Source of the DNA: Plasmodium malariae
Lineage: Eukaryota; Apicomplexa; Aconoidasida; Haemosporida; Plasmodiidae
Assembly: GCF_900090045.1 (NCBI RefSeq)
Contig: NC_041786.1
Coordinates: 2,102,501-2,166,500, forward strand
Reading direction: 5' to 3'
DNA: 64,000 bases
In this document: positions 20,456 through 34,115 of the stretch, piece after piece
How positions within the stretch are numbered: the first letter of the stretch is position 1
Layout: the number at the start of each line of letters is the position of its first letter
Translations under genes and position numbers: made by a program
Notes under the pieces: generated by a model
What the model was told of the DNA's origin: nothing
Database searches by the model: none
The model's input: only the letters and a program-made list of their open reading frames with translations

Positions 20456-23400
20456 TTTTTTTTTCTGCCTTGTGTGATGATTGTTCCCCTTCAGCGCCTG
20501 GTATTGTGGAAGCACTGCTAATTTTTAAAATCACAGTAGGAATATCTCTTTTGTTAATGAATTTGTATAATGTCATATTTGAGTCCTTCTCACTTGTACC
20601 ATTACGTAAATGGTCATTTTGTAAACAGTTTCTTTCTTTTAATACTTGATCCTCAGGTTTAAAGTGCCCATTGCAAGAGTTGCTTCTTCGGCTTCTGATG
20701 ATGTTGCAACTGGTACTATTCCCGTTTTGAGAATTTACAAAATTTAGATATTCTTTTTTTTCTCCTTTTCCATATTCTAATACCTCGTTATGGTGCGTTA
20801 CGTTATTTGTAGTGTCCGATTTTGAAATAGTGCTACAACGCTTGTCTGAATTTGTTGAACTATTTATTTTATCATCAAAGCAACTAGAAAAAGATTCATT
20901 ACTATTGCTGTCATATTTTTTACTAATGCTGCTACTACATGCATGCGTATTATTATTCCTTATGTACACATTATCTAATACCTTTTGAACTGAGGAAGAA
21001 CTGCTTACTTCGTTATGGCACTCGCTTTTTTTTCTAATCGATATATTATTTTTCTCATTAACAATGACATATTGCCCATTCAATGGTTTGACACTGTTAC
21101 TGGTATTGGCTGGTTTAGTGCTGCTACGAAAATGGGCCAGTTCAGCGCTGCTACTAAAATGGGCCAGTTCAATTCTTCCGCTATTTGTTTTTTCATCTAC
21201 ACGTTGTAAATCTATGCATTTCTCGTACAATATTTTGTCTCTCACTTCTTTACACTCACGATCTGATACTCGAGTAAATACCTCGTTCATGTTTAGTTCA
21301 TTATTTAATAGGTTTAGTTTATAGGTGTTCATATTACCTACTTTTCTGGTATTTGTCAACTTTTCATTAGTTTTTTTATAATGTGCTTTATTCATATCAA
21401 CTTGTTCACTTGAAGTGTTGTACTGTAATTTATATTCCTTGTTATTTAGGACATGAACACTATCTCTGTTGCACATATTTTCTTTTTTATGCATGCAGCT
21501 GTAAGGGAAATTCACTATATCTACATTTTCTATGGTGTTATTCATATTTCTTATATTATTAATTATATTTATACCATTATTTAAATATATTATGTTATTA
21601 AAATTGTCATTAGAGTTGTCATTGTTGTTTGTGTTATACTTATTTGCAAGGTTGTTGTTTGGACCGCTACAAGAAGCAGTAATTCGAGGGCTATATTTTA
21701 TGCTCTTATGGAACCAGCAATTCCCATTTGTATAATTTTCCTTTACATTGTCATTTCGATAGTTTGCATACGTTTGATCCCAGTCATTTCCCCCATTTAT
21801 ATCACCACTACTATCATTACTACTATTATTTTGACGACCTACATCTTCAAATAGGCTTCCGTTTTTGTCTCTCCAATTAGAACAGTAAATACCATTTAAT
21901 GAGTGAGTTATATATTGTGCCTTTTCAACATTTTTCTTATTATATATATTTGCATCTTTTTTTTTTTTATTTATCATTCCTTCCATGTAAGATGCACTTG
22001 GATTTTCCTCGTTACACGTATTCTGGATCTCATTTGGGGCCTCATTTAGGTCCCCATTTTGGGTCTCCTTTTTAGTTGCATTAAAAAGATTCACTACATT
22101 CGTACCTTCCGAATGGATAGAATTAAAAAAACCTTCCTTGACACCATTTTTCAATCTTTCATATATGAATTTTTTTCTTAATATATCGAACGTATCTATA
22201 TGTGCTGTATTATTGTGTTTTGTACCAATACATATGTCTTGCTCAAATTGTTTGCTGTTTTTTAGGGAAGAATTATTTAGTACATTAAAATCAACAGATA
22301 TATTGCTTTTTGCAATATGGCATTTAGAATCTGAACCTACTTTACTACAACAAATTTTGTTACTAGGACAAAGATTAGCGGGATGCTTACTGTTAGGGAC
22401 AATATCGGGGAAGTGATAGTTTTTGTTCATAATATTTTTGAATTCATTTGTACTAATTAAATAGTCTATATTATTAGACATATTTTTTCCTCTCTTTGCG
22501 TTTTTTGAATATTTTTTTTCTGTAGTATTATTATCATTTAAGAGGGCGGTTGTGTAACATCTTCTCCTCATTTTTCCGAAATGTTCGAAAATTTCGAAAT
22601 TTTTGAAAGGTGTTATATTTTCTTTACTCTTTTTATAAATATCATTTGTATATATGACTGCATTAGATGGTGTTTTTTTTAGTTCACCCTCAATATCTTT
22701 GACAATGTAATAGCTCCTTATTTTTCCTTGTTTATGGCTCAAATGTGAGTTGCTTTCTTTGCTACTTATATTTCGTGTTAACAGCCTTTTTTTGTCAAGT
22801 ATAGCATAATTTTCCCCTTCTCTTTCTCGTTCTCGTTTTCTTTCACTTACTTCTTCTTGTAGTAATATTGTGTATCTCTTCCCCTGAAGTTCCAAATGTT
22901 CCCATTTCTCAGAATGTTCGATAATATCATTTTTTATTTCATAATCGTTGTTAATTTTTTTATATGTTTCTATCAATTTCGAGGTTTTATTCGTTGACGT
23001 ATTCGTATGATTATCTTTGTTATAATTGAGATGTTGCAACGTTTCAATAGCTTCATTACAACACTTCGCACATTTTGCACATTTTGAGTTATCGTCATGT
23101 TTGTTTTTATGCATGTCTTTATCTTTATTTTTTCCCCTGAAAAACTCCCTATAGCAACTTCTAACCTTTTTATCCTTTATTTCCCTTTTTATATATTTCC
23201 TTTCAAAAAAGGACCTATTTTTACACCAATACACGTTCGGTTTTAGGGGTAGTTCTTTTTTGCACCTACTGGAAGCTTGCACATTTATTAAAATTTCATT
23301 TCTTGTTCTTCTTTCCATTTCTGTATATGAATATTTTACTTCATTAAATCGGTTACTTCTTAAATTTATTGCTTTATGCACCCAACTTTTATTATCTGCA

Positions 23401-25433
23401 TTTTCAATTTCGGCATAGCTACATCTAACCGATTCGCTGACCTTATTATCTTTCAAAACATGCGCAAATGATAAGGGATACTTGTAATTGCTTTTCGAGT
23501 GCGAATTAGTCGGTTGCACAGTCATTTCGTGTTCGGTAGCATCTCCATTGTGCGCTAAAATTTCTTCACATATGTAATTTTTATATTTGCCGTAACTATT
23601 GCTCTGGTTACTGCTCTCCTTATTAGTCTTATTTGTTTCGTCATTTTGGCTCTCATTATTATCTGCATTGTTATATTCATATTTATGTTCTCTTTCATTT
23701 TCGTCTCTCCCCTTATTATCTACTTTTATTCCTCTTAAAATTTTATCACCACTTATCATAGAATAATAAATACACTTGCAGCTGTCGCCTTTTTTGGTAG
23801 AATCTGTAATATCAAGATATATATTTTCATTATTGTTTGAAAAACTATTATGCATTTTCTTATAATTATTATCCTCCTCATATACATTTTCTAAATAAAT
23901 ATTTCTGCATTCTTGACATGTACTTAATGGGTGTACTTTTTCAAGCTCTTTATTTTTGGTATTTGTTCTATATTCCACGATGCTGAATATAGAATAAGGA
24001 CCGTTCTTATTCTTATTGTTTTTTATGCCAGAATTATTCCTATTGGTACTATTTATTACATCTTTTATCTTCTTCAATTCGTTTGCTTCTATCCCATTTT
24101 CTTTATCATTGCAATAATTGTTATCATGTTTCTGACTCATTTTAGATTTACAGCTACTAGTACACGTAGTACTACAGGTGGTGACATTAAAATTGTTCAC
24201 ATTAGATATTCTGAATTCTTCAGAATTTATCTTATTGAAATGTATACAGAAATTTATATCCTTTTCATACTCTTTTTTTTTCCATGAGCAATTATTTGGA
24301 TAAGTATTAACTGCTTCTAATGAGTAATTCGCCTCTTGTCTCCTGTTATTCTCATTTATTACCCCATAACTTTTTCTAACGTCAACTTGTCTTATTTCAC
24401 TGTCACTATAGGAAAATCTTTTATCGTCTGTTACATTGTAGCATATTCTTTTAATTATATTCCTCTCATTATGTAGATGGTTACATTTATGCTTTTTTTG
24501 AACTCTGTTTATATTATATTTTATTTTTTTTAGGGGAATAATATAATTAATAATATTACTACTATTTGTAGAAACATAATCTTCAATTTCGTTATTTAAC
24601 ACTCTTTTTTTTACTCTTGTAGATCTATGTTCCTTTATATCATCATTGATATAAGTTTTTAAATTCATCCCTTTGGCAAAATCTGCACTGTTAGTAGCAC
24701 AGGTAACATTAGGGTGAGTGCGTTTGGTGGTCATATCATTAGATCGAATGTTGTTAGGGTTTATATCGTCAGGGCTAATTCCATTAGTGCAGTAGTCACT
24801 ACAGAAAATATCACTATCCTGCGTATCCTTTTTAAAGGTGCTTCTCGTCATGTCTTTCCTTTTATCGCAATTTTTGAAGTTATGAAAAGAATGGGAACGA
24901 ATTATACTTTTTCCAAATGCAATATTACGTCTACTTACGTTATTGCTTTGATATAATTTGTTCATCTCATTATCACTGTAGAGATTGCTTTTTTTAATTA
25001 CCCTCTTTGCTCTATTATTACGCTGTTTTGCTGTAGCACCTGTGTTTTTATTATGTATTAGTTTATCGTATACATATAATAAATTTTGAGAATTTATATA
25101 TTGCCTATATATGTCGAATTGTTCATTTTTCACATTGTGTTGATGTTCCTGCGAGTTATTTAAGCTACAAATTGAGGGATATTTTTTATTTTTTTTAATA
25201 TCATGTCTTATATTTCGTATGAGTACATTATGTGTAGGACAAAAAAGCTTGCTTAATTTTTTTTTATTGTTAAAATTTTCCATCGTTTCATCTACAGAAT
25301 TATTCTTATTATTACTAATATTATTATTATTACTAATATTATTATTATTACTAATATTATTATTATTACTAATATTATTATTATTACTAATATTATTATT
25401 ATTACTAATATTATTATTATTATATATTATTAT
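20310..25433 (-). CDS. Asn-rich locus, central segment
   Basis: About 1700 codons open on the minus strand. It enters from the ISNNNN repeat at about 25430 and ends in an Asn run with AAG TAA at 20307. The protein is rich in Asn, Lys and Ser with scattered Cys and Tyr, the usual composition of large Plasmodium proteins of unknown function. No catalytic motif, signal peptide or membrane segment is visible. The 65 codons upstream of 25433 in this frame are a Leu/Ile/Val-rich artefact of reading the repeat out of frame. The true upstream coding is in another frame (the N-terminal segment). Confidence 0.65.
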
Positions 25434-25556
25434 TATTACTAATATTGTTATTATTACTAATATTGTTATTATTACTAATATTGTTATTATTACTAATATT
25501 ATTATTATTACTAATATTATTATTATTACTAATATTATTATTATTATTAATATTTT
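25316..25556. repeat. 18-bp repeat coding ISNNNN, with a 2-base deficit
   Basis: The plus-strand unit is CTAATATTATTATTATTA, about 13 copies. Between 25405 and 25439 two units span 34 bases instead of 36 (TTATATATT replaces TTACTAATATT). This shifts the minus-strand frame between the N-terminal and central segments. Confidence 0.93.
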
Positions 25557-26236
25557 TAGAACATAAAGTAACTTGTAAGTTGCTCTCATTTGGAAAACTA
25601 TATAGCAGTGAACATGTGGGGGTACCCACATCACTCGCTTTTTTGTTATTTATTCTGTGAAATATATGTTTCTTATTATAATCCCTCTTTACTATAGTTT
25701 TTTCCCTATTAAAGGTAAATTTTTTTTGCACTAGTTTTCTATCTTTTACATATTTTGTATAAGGGGTGATATTGTCACTATAATTGTGCATGAGTCCTTC
25801 ATTATTTAAATATATATAGCCTTGTTTAATTTTTCTTTTTATTCTATATAAGTCTATATCATCATAAGATAAAATGTTTATATTTTTATTATGTAGTACA
25901 TTATTTAACCTACATCCCGCTCCTTCCTTTTTGGTACCATTATTTTCTGCATTTTCCCTTGCGCAAATTGTTACCTCTTTATCAAAGGGGCATATTTTTT
26001 CACATCTTTTCAAATTATTAGAAATGAATGGGGCACTTACATTTCTTTTTCGTTCATTCTTTGCATAATTCAAATTTAAGTTTTTTAAAATTTTTCTTTT
26101 TTCATCGCTTGATATTTTGTTACAACTGTTTAGGAACAAATCTATTTTACTATCCTCCGGGTGATGCAAATTTTGTTTGCTACCATCTTTAGGGCATGTG
26201 GCATTTATAAAATTTTTCCTAGTTAAAACATATACA

Positions 26237-26270
<34 letters not shown>

Positions 26271-26928
26271 CACTATATATATTAAAGTATTTACATAATA
26301 TTTTCTTAATAGATTGCGAAGAACTGTTCTTATTTTTTTTTTGTTGTTTAACTTTGGAATCACTTTGATAGGTACAATACTTGAGTAAGTGTTTATTAAA
26401 TGAGCAAAGATTATTTTCAAGCTCATTTTTCAAAAGGGTATTTTTTATACGTACTTTTTCACGTTGTCTGGAAAAGTTTTCCCTTTCTATTTTTTTATTA
26501 TTTAATAGTTGGCAAATTTTACTATGCTTCGGGATAGTACAAAAATTTGAAAAAGTATCATATTCGCGTTTTTCATAAAAATTGTCTTTAACAACACTAT
26601 CAAGTATATAGTCATGTTCATAAGGTTCTTTTTTACTTAAAAAAGAATATTTATTATCTGAATAATAAAGAAAATTTTGAAACTGTTCTATTTCTCTTTT
26701 AAAATTATTGTCATCTTTGCTTTCTATATTACCTACATTGTAACATAGATTGTGTATTAGATCACTACCTATATTTTTTATACTTGATTTATTTGCATTT
26801 TCTTTTATATGGCTAGTATCATGGGCACAATAACATAGATTAAACGTTTCTACAAATTTTACGCGTCTATCACGTTTGGAATAATTGGTTTCATGTGAAG
26901 GGATGTGATTTGGGGAGTAAGACATCAT
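25434..26928 (-). CDS. Asn-rich locus, N-terminal segment
   Basis: Starts at MMSYSPNHIPSH (ATG at 26928; another in-frame ATG lies at 26952 and the next at 26925) and runs about 498 codons into the ISNNNN repeat, where the frame breaks. It is Lys/Asn-rich, with a Lys run coded by poly(A) near 26240-26265, and has no recognised domain. No signal peptide. Together with the downstream segments this would make a protein of more than 2700 residues. Confidence 0.6.
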
Positions 26929-26952
26929 ATATGCGCACATGTATACCAGCAC

Positions 26953-27981
26953 ATAGAAGCATATATATGGGTGTATATATGGGTTTACATATATGCATGT
27001 ACATATATTGGAGCATACATATGTGAGTACTTCTTTTTTTTTCTATTTTAAATATGTTAAATTGGAAAAAGGAAGCGCAACAGGATGCTCCAAGCGGAAT
27101 ATAAAATAGCTGCACTGTAACTTATTTTATTTACATTTCTCATGAAAGGTAAAAAGCAAAAGGGTATTAATGGAATACACACAAAAAAGGTAATTCTGAA
27201 ATATAAATGGAAATTATTAATATTCAAATAAGGTAATGAAACATTCATTTTTTTTTTCCTTTTTTCTTAAAATAAAGAGTTTATAAAGTGTTCGTTAGAA
27301 CAAAAATGCAGAGGCAAAAAAAAAAAAAAAGAAAAAAAAAAGACATAAGTAATAATCTTTCTTCGTATTTCAAATAAGAAATTTGTTCCAAGAAAATGTG
27401 CTTAAAATATAGTAGCAGTAGGAAAATTTTTTTATTTTTTTTCAATATAAACATAAATGCATTTATTTTTATTTTTATTATTTATTTATTCTTTTTTTTT
27501 TTTCAAATGTACATACAGATTAAATGACTTGTAACACGCAATTAAAAATATTAAAATTATATTTAAGACAGGAAACGCTATTAAGGGGGATATATGGGAG
27601 CTTTAATTTTCCTTTATATTCCCTTGTACATATATACACATATAAAAACTTACATGTATATGTGTACCTATGTGTGCACAACACATATATATATGCGTGG
27701 GAACACGCATTTGTACGTAGAAATGTGAGTGTTTACAATTGACTGGAGGACATATTCCAAAATTTTTTGTGCCTATATATTTAATTTTTCTTTTTCTTTG
27801 TGAAGTAAATATATTTTCTATTTTTTTTTTTTTTTTTTGCATTTTGTTTAACAGTACAACTAACCCTTAAACATTACTTCATTTTAAACACGTCTTTCAT
27901 AAGTGCATGTTAGTAAAGATCTCTTTCCCTTTCTTTTTCTCTTTCTACACATATATTTACTTATATTTGGTGCTCTACAAA
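26953..27981. other. Divergent intergenic region
   Basis: One kilobase between the Asn-rich locus (-) and the secreted-protein gene (+). It has several long T tracts (27250, 27490, 27820) and (TA)n-rich stretches. It presumably carries both promoters. I see no coding exon. Confidence 0.5.
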
Positions 27982-29128
27982 ATGAATAGAGCAAGATTCT
28001 TTTTACTGTTTTTACTAATTGTATTACTGCACAAAATTACGGATACAAAATGCTCAGGGAAGGGTGAACCTTCATCTCAAGACCCGAGACTGACTCAAAC
28101 GAAAGTACAAAATTGTTTTTTTGCTTCTTCACTTATTCGTTCACCTGTCTGTTCAGTTGTCTTTTTACTTGTTTATGTACTTACTATTTTATATAATTCT
28201 TAACTTTGGAACCTATTTCGCTTTAAAAAATTTACACGTTTTTCTATCCGCCACTTATATTTTTTATACAATATACACTAAAAGAGAGAAAAAAAAAGTA
28301 GATTTTTATTTTTCCCTTCTAAAATATTAAAAAAAAAAAGAATTACTCACGCGAATTTCCATTTTATAATTATTTTTATTTTTTCCCTTTCAGGTAGAAA
28401 GTACTGAAAATAATATGCCTAGTATTTTTAGTTTATTTTCCGCAAAACCAAAAGACGTACAAAAAAATGTTAACTTTTTTTTGGAGGAGAACAGAAATGT
28501 AATAATATAACTACAGAGTTTGAACATTTAAATATGATACTTAGAATATTTGAAAAATAGTGTTGGGTTTTTGGTACATAAAATGGACTACCATTTTGTT
28601 TCTCTCTTTTATTTATATTTTACTTTTTTTATTTTGTTTTGAAGTATACTTCGAACGTTTTGCCAGTTAACTAACGTCCTTCTGAACATACATGTAAATA
28701 GTTTTTATTACCACTTCTTTTTCAGTATGTACAATTAACAATTTTTTTTTTTTTTCGCTATTTCAGTTATGGCTACGTCGCACACTGAACAATGAAAGTA
28801 GGATATTATCAGATACATTATTTGAATAACTTTAAAACAAAAAAATTGAACATATTACAATATACTGACTTAAAACGAAACTGTATACATAAAATTTGTA
28901 AATTCATGCATATGCATTGTGTGCACACACATATATATATAGATATGCATTTATATACATAAACATTTTTCATTTCTAGAGAGCAGAAACATGAGGAGGA
29001 CTTTCGCTGACTTTCAAGAATTAAGACAAAACGATATATTACGGTTTAACGAATTAATGGTCATACAAAATGAGCAAATAAATATGCTAAAAAATGTTAT
29101 ATTGTCTATTAAGGAAATTAAAGAATGA
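27982..29128 (+). CDS. Small secreted protein, four exons, 135 aa
   Basis: Exons 27982-28104, 28394-28498, 28767-28797 and 28980-29128 join in phase to 135 residues. Introns have donors GTACAA, GTAATA and GTAGGA, and acceptors CCCTTTCAG, CTATTTCAG and CATTTCTAG. Exon 1 encodes a classic signal peptide (MNRARFFLLFLLIVLLHK) with likely cleavage before KCSGKGEP. The mature part is about 110 residues, with one Cys, a short PSIFSLFS motif and a C-terminal amphipathic helix (ELRQNDILRFNELMVIQNEQ). There is no membrane anchor and no PEXEL motif (R-x-L-x-E/Q/D). I do not recognise the family. It is likely secreted into the parasitophorous vacuole or stored in an apical organelle; this is inference. 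Confidence 0.75.
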
Positions 29129-29228
29129 CAAAATAAACTATCAAACGTCTGCTATCACTTTCCCGCATTCAGTTGGATACTTTCGATGAGAAATTGTTTA
29201 TGTCTAGGATTAAATCGCCAACCTCTTA

Positions 29229-29458
29229 CACGTAACAGCAAATATATACCATCTAATATGTAACAACAAATATATACCGTCTAACATGTAACAACAAATA
29301 TATACCGTCTAACATGTAACAATAAATATATACCGTCTAACATGTAACAACAAATATATACCGTCTAAAATGTAACAATAAATATATACCGTCTAACATG
29401 TAACAATAAATATATACCGTCTAACATGTAACAATAAATATATAAAGCCTAACATATT
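29229..29458. repeat. 28-bp minisatellite, about 8 copies
   Basis: The unit is close to ATGTAACAACAAATATATAC followed by CGTCTAAC. It begins 100 bases after the stop of the secreted-protein gene. Copies alternate CAACAAA and CAATAAA. Not a multiple of three and not coding. Confidence 0.9.
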
Positions 29459-29659
29459 ACATTTAATATATAGTGTGCAATGTCTTTTTAATGTGTCATT
29501 CTTTCTTTTAGATTAACTTCTGTCAGCTTTTATTATTTGTCATTAAACGAACTAAATTTATTAGCGGCCTTCAAATTTCTTTTGTTTTTTCTATCATAAA
29601 TGATCATTTATGTAGTATCCATTAGCCGCAAAAATGCAAACAAGTGTACATATATATAT

Positions 29660-29935
29660 ATATATATATGTACGTACATGCGTGTACATATGTATTTACG
29701 TATGTAATTATTTACGTATGTAATTATTTACGTATGTATGTATTTATGTATGTAATTATTTACGTATGTATTTATTTACGTTTGTATTTATTTACGTTTG
29801 TATTTATTTACGTTTGTATGTATTTATGTATGTAATTATTTACGTATGTATTTATTTACGTCTGTATTTATTTACGTTTGTATTTATTTACGTTTGTATG
29901 TATTTATGTATGTTACTACGTATTTAATTATGTAC
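29660..29935. repeat. 16-bp minisatellite rich in TTTACGT
   Basis: About 15 degenerate copies of TTTGTATTTATTTACG or TATGTAATTATTTACG. All frames through it give a periodic Tyr/Val/Phe peptide, so open frames here are artefacts. Confidence 0.85.
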
Positions 29936-30800
29936 ATTTTTTTTAATTTTTTTTTTTTTTTACACGCTTATTTTGAATTTAACCAAATGAAAATGAGAAA
30001 AACAAAATTGTTATTTATTTTTGTTGCACAAGTTTAGCTAACTTGTTAAATGAAGCTTTTATCATTTAATAATAATTTATTATTCATTATTTATTTTTTT
30101 TTTTTTAAGTTATTTTTATTTTTTAATATAAACACAGGACTTCACATTTGTAAAAAAAAAAAAATAAAAAAATAATAATAAAATATATTAAATTAAATAA
30201 AATAAAAACACAAAATTTTAGATTAATTTTGAACGTCTAATGTGAGCAATGAAAAAGAATGCTGTAACAAGGAATTAACTAAACATATTATATTCATATA
30301 TATATTTTTATGCTTACCGATTTGGTAAAATATATACTTATATGGCACTATTTTTACCAAAGATTTTTTTTTTTTCTATCTCATTTGAGATACAATTTTT
30401 TTTATTATGATATAAAATAATAAATACGAATATTTGTGCGCCCCAATTTTATAAGAGTATAAATGTATGTGCATAGAGGATAATGCATATATATATGTAT
30501 ATACCTTTATGTATTTATTATTTTTTTTTTTATATTCCCTTTTTATTGAATTATTAGCCTTTTTTGGCGTTATATGTATTTACACGTGCAAAAACGAACT
30601 GCCCATAGCGTTAAAGATAGCATGTGATATAATTATTTTTAAATATCTTTTATTTTATAAGATCTTAAGTGATGTAGTAGCATAAAACACAGCTTTAAGA
30701 TAAAATATGAAAAAATAAATCATGAAATTAATGAAAACAAATGTAAAAAACACATAAGAAAGTAAAATTAAAAGCAGAACATAAGAAATAAATTGAAGTC
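29936..30800. other. Intergenic, upstream of SF3B2
   Basis: T- and A-rich sequence with no coding signal. It probably contains the SF3B2 promoter and 5' UTR. Confidence 0.5.
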
Positions 30801-33267
30801 ATGGCTATATCAGACTTAGTTGATGTTCATAAGTTTAAAGAACTCAGGAGGAGTAATCCTACGAAAGCTAAAAACCTTATAAAAAAAATAGTAAAATAGA
30901 AATATTTTATATCGAAATTTTTATGTTTCAATATTAAGTAATAGTTTTTTTTTTATTTTATTTTATTTTTATTAGAACAATATCATAATAACTTTTCATT
31001 ATACATGGAGCTGCTTATCATTTTATTATGTGTGAAACAAATTTTCTATAATTTTGCTCATGTAACAAAATGAATGCCAATTTATTTCTTCGTCTTGTAG
31101 AAAAAAAAAAATGCAAAGAAGATAAAAAAAGAGAAAAAGAATGACACGAAAAATAATGCAAATGAAAAAAAAAATTCAGCAAGTGGCTTCAACTATGACT
31201 CCTACGTAGAATATGTGGAAGAAGGTAAGTAGAGGAAAATGTGAGCAATGCATAAAGTAGTCACTGATATATATGTACATATTATATGCGTGATTATGTG
31301 TGGGGGTATAAGGAACATTTATGTAAGAAGCATGTATACATACGTACATATATATATACCCCTGTACATTTGTACAACTTTTGTATTAACCTATATTAAT
31401 GTACTCCCTTTGCGCATTTTATATTGTATTTCCAGAAATTGAGGAAGACATTTTAAAAAATTTTGAAGATGTATATAAAAAGTTTAGTTTTAATAGAGAA
31501 GCTAATGAAGAATATGAGCATTACATAAGTGAAGAGAAAAAAATTAGTCTGGACGATAGTTATTCAGAAAATGATGAAGAAGAGGAGGAAGAGGAGAGAA
31601 TAAAGAACAAAGAATATATATCCAAAAAAGCTTTAAAATTATTAAGTAGACCATCAGTAATGAAATTAAAAGAATTTGCTAAAAAACCTGAACTTGTAGA
31701 AATATGGGATACAACAGCTAGTGACCCTTATTTTTTTGTTTGGTTAAAATGCTTAAAAAATTCTGTTCCAGTACCTCAGCAATGGTGTCAGAAAAGAAAA
31801 TACATGCATGGAAAAAGAGGAATTGAAAAATTACCATATATATTACCTCCATATATTCAAGATACGAAAATAAGTGAAATAAGACAAGCTATTAAAGAAA
31901 AAGAAGAACAGAAATCTTTAAAACAAAAAATGCGTGATAGAGTTAGACCGAAATTACATACAATGGACATAGATTATCAGACACTTCATGATGCTTTTTT
32001 TAAATATGCAACAAAACCTAAATTAGTAAAATTTTCAGATGTTTATTATGAAGGGAAAGAATTTGAGCTGAAAACTAAGAAATTTCGCCCAGGTGTCATT
32101 TCAGAGAAATTAAGGAAAGCATTAAATATAGAACCAAATGAGCCCCTACCATGGTTATTTAATATGCAAAAGTATGGACTACCCCCGTCCTTTCCTTATT
32201 TAAGTATTCCTGGTCTGAACTCGTTGACAGCTGAACAACCCACGGGAAACGTTAGCACAAACGTTAGCGGTAATGTAAGTGGTAATGTAAGTGGTAATGT
32301 AAGTGGTAATGTCAGCAGTAGCGTCAGCGGTAACGTCAGCAGTAACGTCAGCAGTAGCGTCAGCGGTAACATTAACGGTAACATCAATGTGAGCAGTAGC
32401 AGTGACAATAAATTGCAACAAGAAAGCGGATCGAAAATTCGGTTCGACAACATAGACGAGTCAGGAAACATTATTTACGGAAATTTCATATCTCATCGAG
32501 TGAGTGATAATACCAATAAATATGACGATGATTTTTTATGGGGGGAAATTGATGAAAACTATGAGGACTCAGAAGAAGAATCTGAGGAAAATGAAAATGC
32601 AGGGGAAGAGGATGGTGAGGAAAAAAAGAAAAGTCAAACAAAAGAACAAAAAGGAAAAAATGAAAATACAGATGCTGAAAATATAAATATAGATTTGAAT
32701 GATAATATGAATGAAGATATGTTAAAGAATAATTATGCTAGTGGAATATATAGTGTTGTTACTAATTCAAAATTAAATGGGTCTTATACACCTTATATGG
32801 AAAGTGGTTTAACATCTGTAGATTTAACTTCATTTGTATCAGGTTACGAAACACCAAAGTATGTATATACTAATAATTATATGAGTGCACCAAATAATAA
32901 ACCCTACACAGTTTTACAAAAAGAAGATGTGCCCATTTCGCAGAATAATTTATTTGCTTCAAACATTAAATATAAAATTAGTCCATCCGTTTCTTCTATT
33001 ATGAATAAAGCTTCTAATATAACTGAAGGGGAAATGACTCCTTTTACGAACATCGGTGTAGGTACGCCATATGTGCAAAGTGAAACGGGTAAAGTTGTAC
33101 ATAAAATTCAACCTGCTACTTCAAATGTGGAGGATATTAAAAAGGAACTAAGTAAATTTGAAGAAATATCAAATAAAGCAAAACTTCTGTCTGCACAAGT
33201 GGACAATCCAAAGAAGCCCAAAAAAGACGAGAAAAAAAAAAAAAAAAAAAAGTATTTCAAGTTTTAG
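30801..33267 (+). CDS. SF3B2: Splicing factor 3B subunit 2 (SAP145/Cus1)
   Basis: Exons 30801-30890, 31101-31224 and 31436-33267 join to 681 residues. The DUF382 core spans about residues 150-275 (EIWDTTASDPYFFVWLKCLK, then RPKLHTMDIDYQTLHDAFF). The PSP motif follows at about 288-331 (FRPGVISEKLRKAL ... PWLFNMQKYGLPPSFPYL). SF3B2 is part of the U2 snRNP SF3b complex that holds the branch site with SF3B4. A 12-bp repeat coding SGNV units (nt 32260-32400) interrupts the protein after the PSP motif, followed by an acidic Glu-rich stretch and a Lys-rich end. The N-terminus is short and lacks the proline-rich part of human SF3B2. The open frame upstream of 31436 is intron. Confidence 0.95.
32260..32400. 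repeat. 12-bp coding repeat (SGNV) in SF3B2
   Basis: Copies of GGTAATGTAAGT drift to GGTAACGTCAGC, so synonymous changes separate an older GC-richer block from a recent AT-rich block. Kept in frame. Confidence 0.85.
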
Positions 33268-33603
33268 GAAAATGGAAGAAGGGGGGGGGAAGAATGTGTT
33301 CACATTTGGCGAGCATACGTGCATTGTATATATACATACATACGAGCTTATACGCATATGATGCATAATTGAATAAAACGTTCTCACAATGCACAAGACA
33401 TTTTTGTTATGAAGGAATTTTTTAGATATACTTATATCTTTAATTCTCATGCAATTTTTTGATTATTTTGAATAATTCGAATTTTTTTTTATTTTTGTAT
33501 TCATTTTATTATTATTTTTTTTTTTTTTTTTTTGTATGTTTTTAAGGAAAAATTGCACTTTTATGTAGCCCTCATTATTTGAAGTAACAATTTTTTTTAA
33601 ATT

Positions 33604-33634
<31 letters not shown>

Positions 33635-34115
33635 TTCCAAAATTGCTTTTATCGGTTAATCATTTTTTTATCTTTTGTTGTATGTATATTTTAACTTTAC
33701 CCCCTATTATAATTAACCAAATTTGCTGATTTATGATTTAATGTTTCGGTCCATTTCATAGGTGAAATATCCACGGTAAGTTCACACACCCAGAATTTTG
33801 AGTGTATTACCCTTACGAATGTACATTATATGTAAATATGAACATATATAACACTAAAAAGCAAGTAGAAAAAAAAAAAAAAAATACCGCAATGCATAGA
33901 CACTTATAACCTGTGTATTTACATTACAAATAAAATGTGTCCATAACAAACCCCCCTCAACTTACATTTGGCATTGTGCCAAAATAAAACCTAAACCAAA
34001 ACACCATAAAATAAATATATATTTTAATAATAACAAAAAAAAAAAAAAAAAAAAAAAAACGTATATAATTTATAAATCCTTAGAGTGGGAGAAAGAATGA
34101 AAAAACAAAAAGAAA
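33268..34115. other. Intergenic, SF3B2 to MND1
   Basis: A short (TG)/(TA)-rich stretch, long T tracts at 33515 and 33606, and a poly(A) tract at 34034. A run of nine G at 33282 is unusual in this composition. No coding signal. Confidence 0.5.

Noticed and set aside
20344..20649. Plus-strand poly-leucine open frame
   Set aside because: Antisense of the Asn/Ser trinucleotide repeat in the minus-strand gene.
25219..25660. Plus-strand Leu/Ile-rich frames
   Set aside because: Antisense reading of the ISNNNN repeat; no independent coding signal.
29229..29458. CRISPR array
   Set aside because: Contiguous 28-bp tandem units without spacers in a eukaryotic genome; a minisatellite.
29660..29935. Telomere-like or subtelomeric repeat
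   Set aside because: The unit TTTACGTNTGTAT differs from Plasmodium telomere GGGTTYA, and the flanking genes are core.
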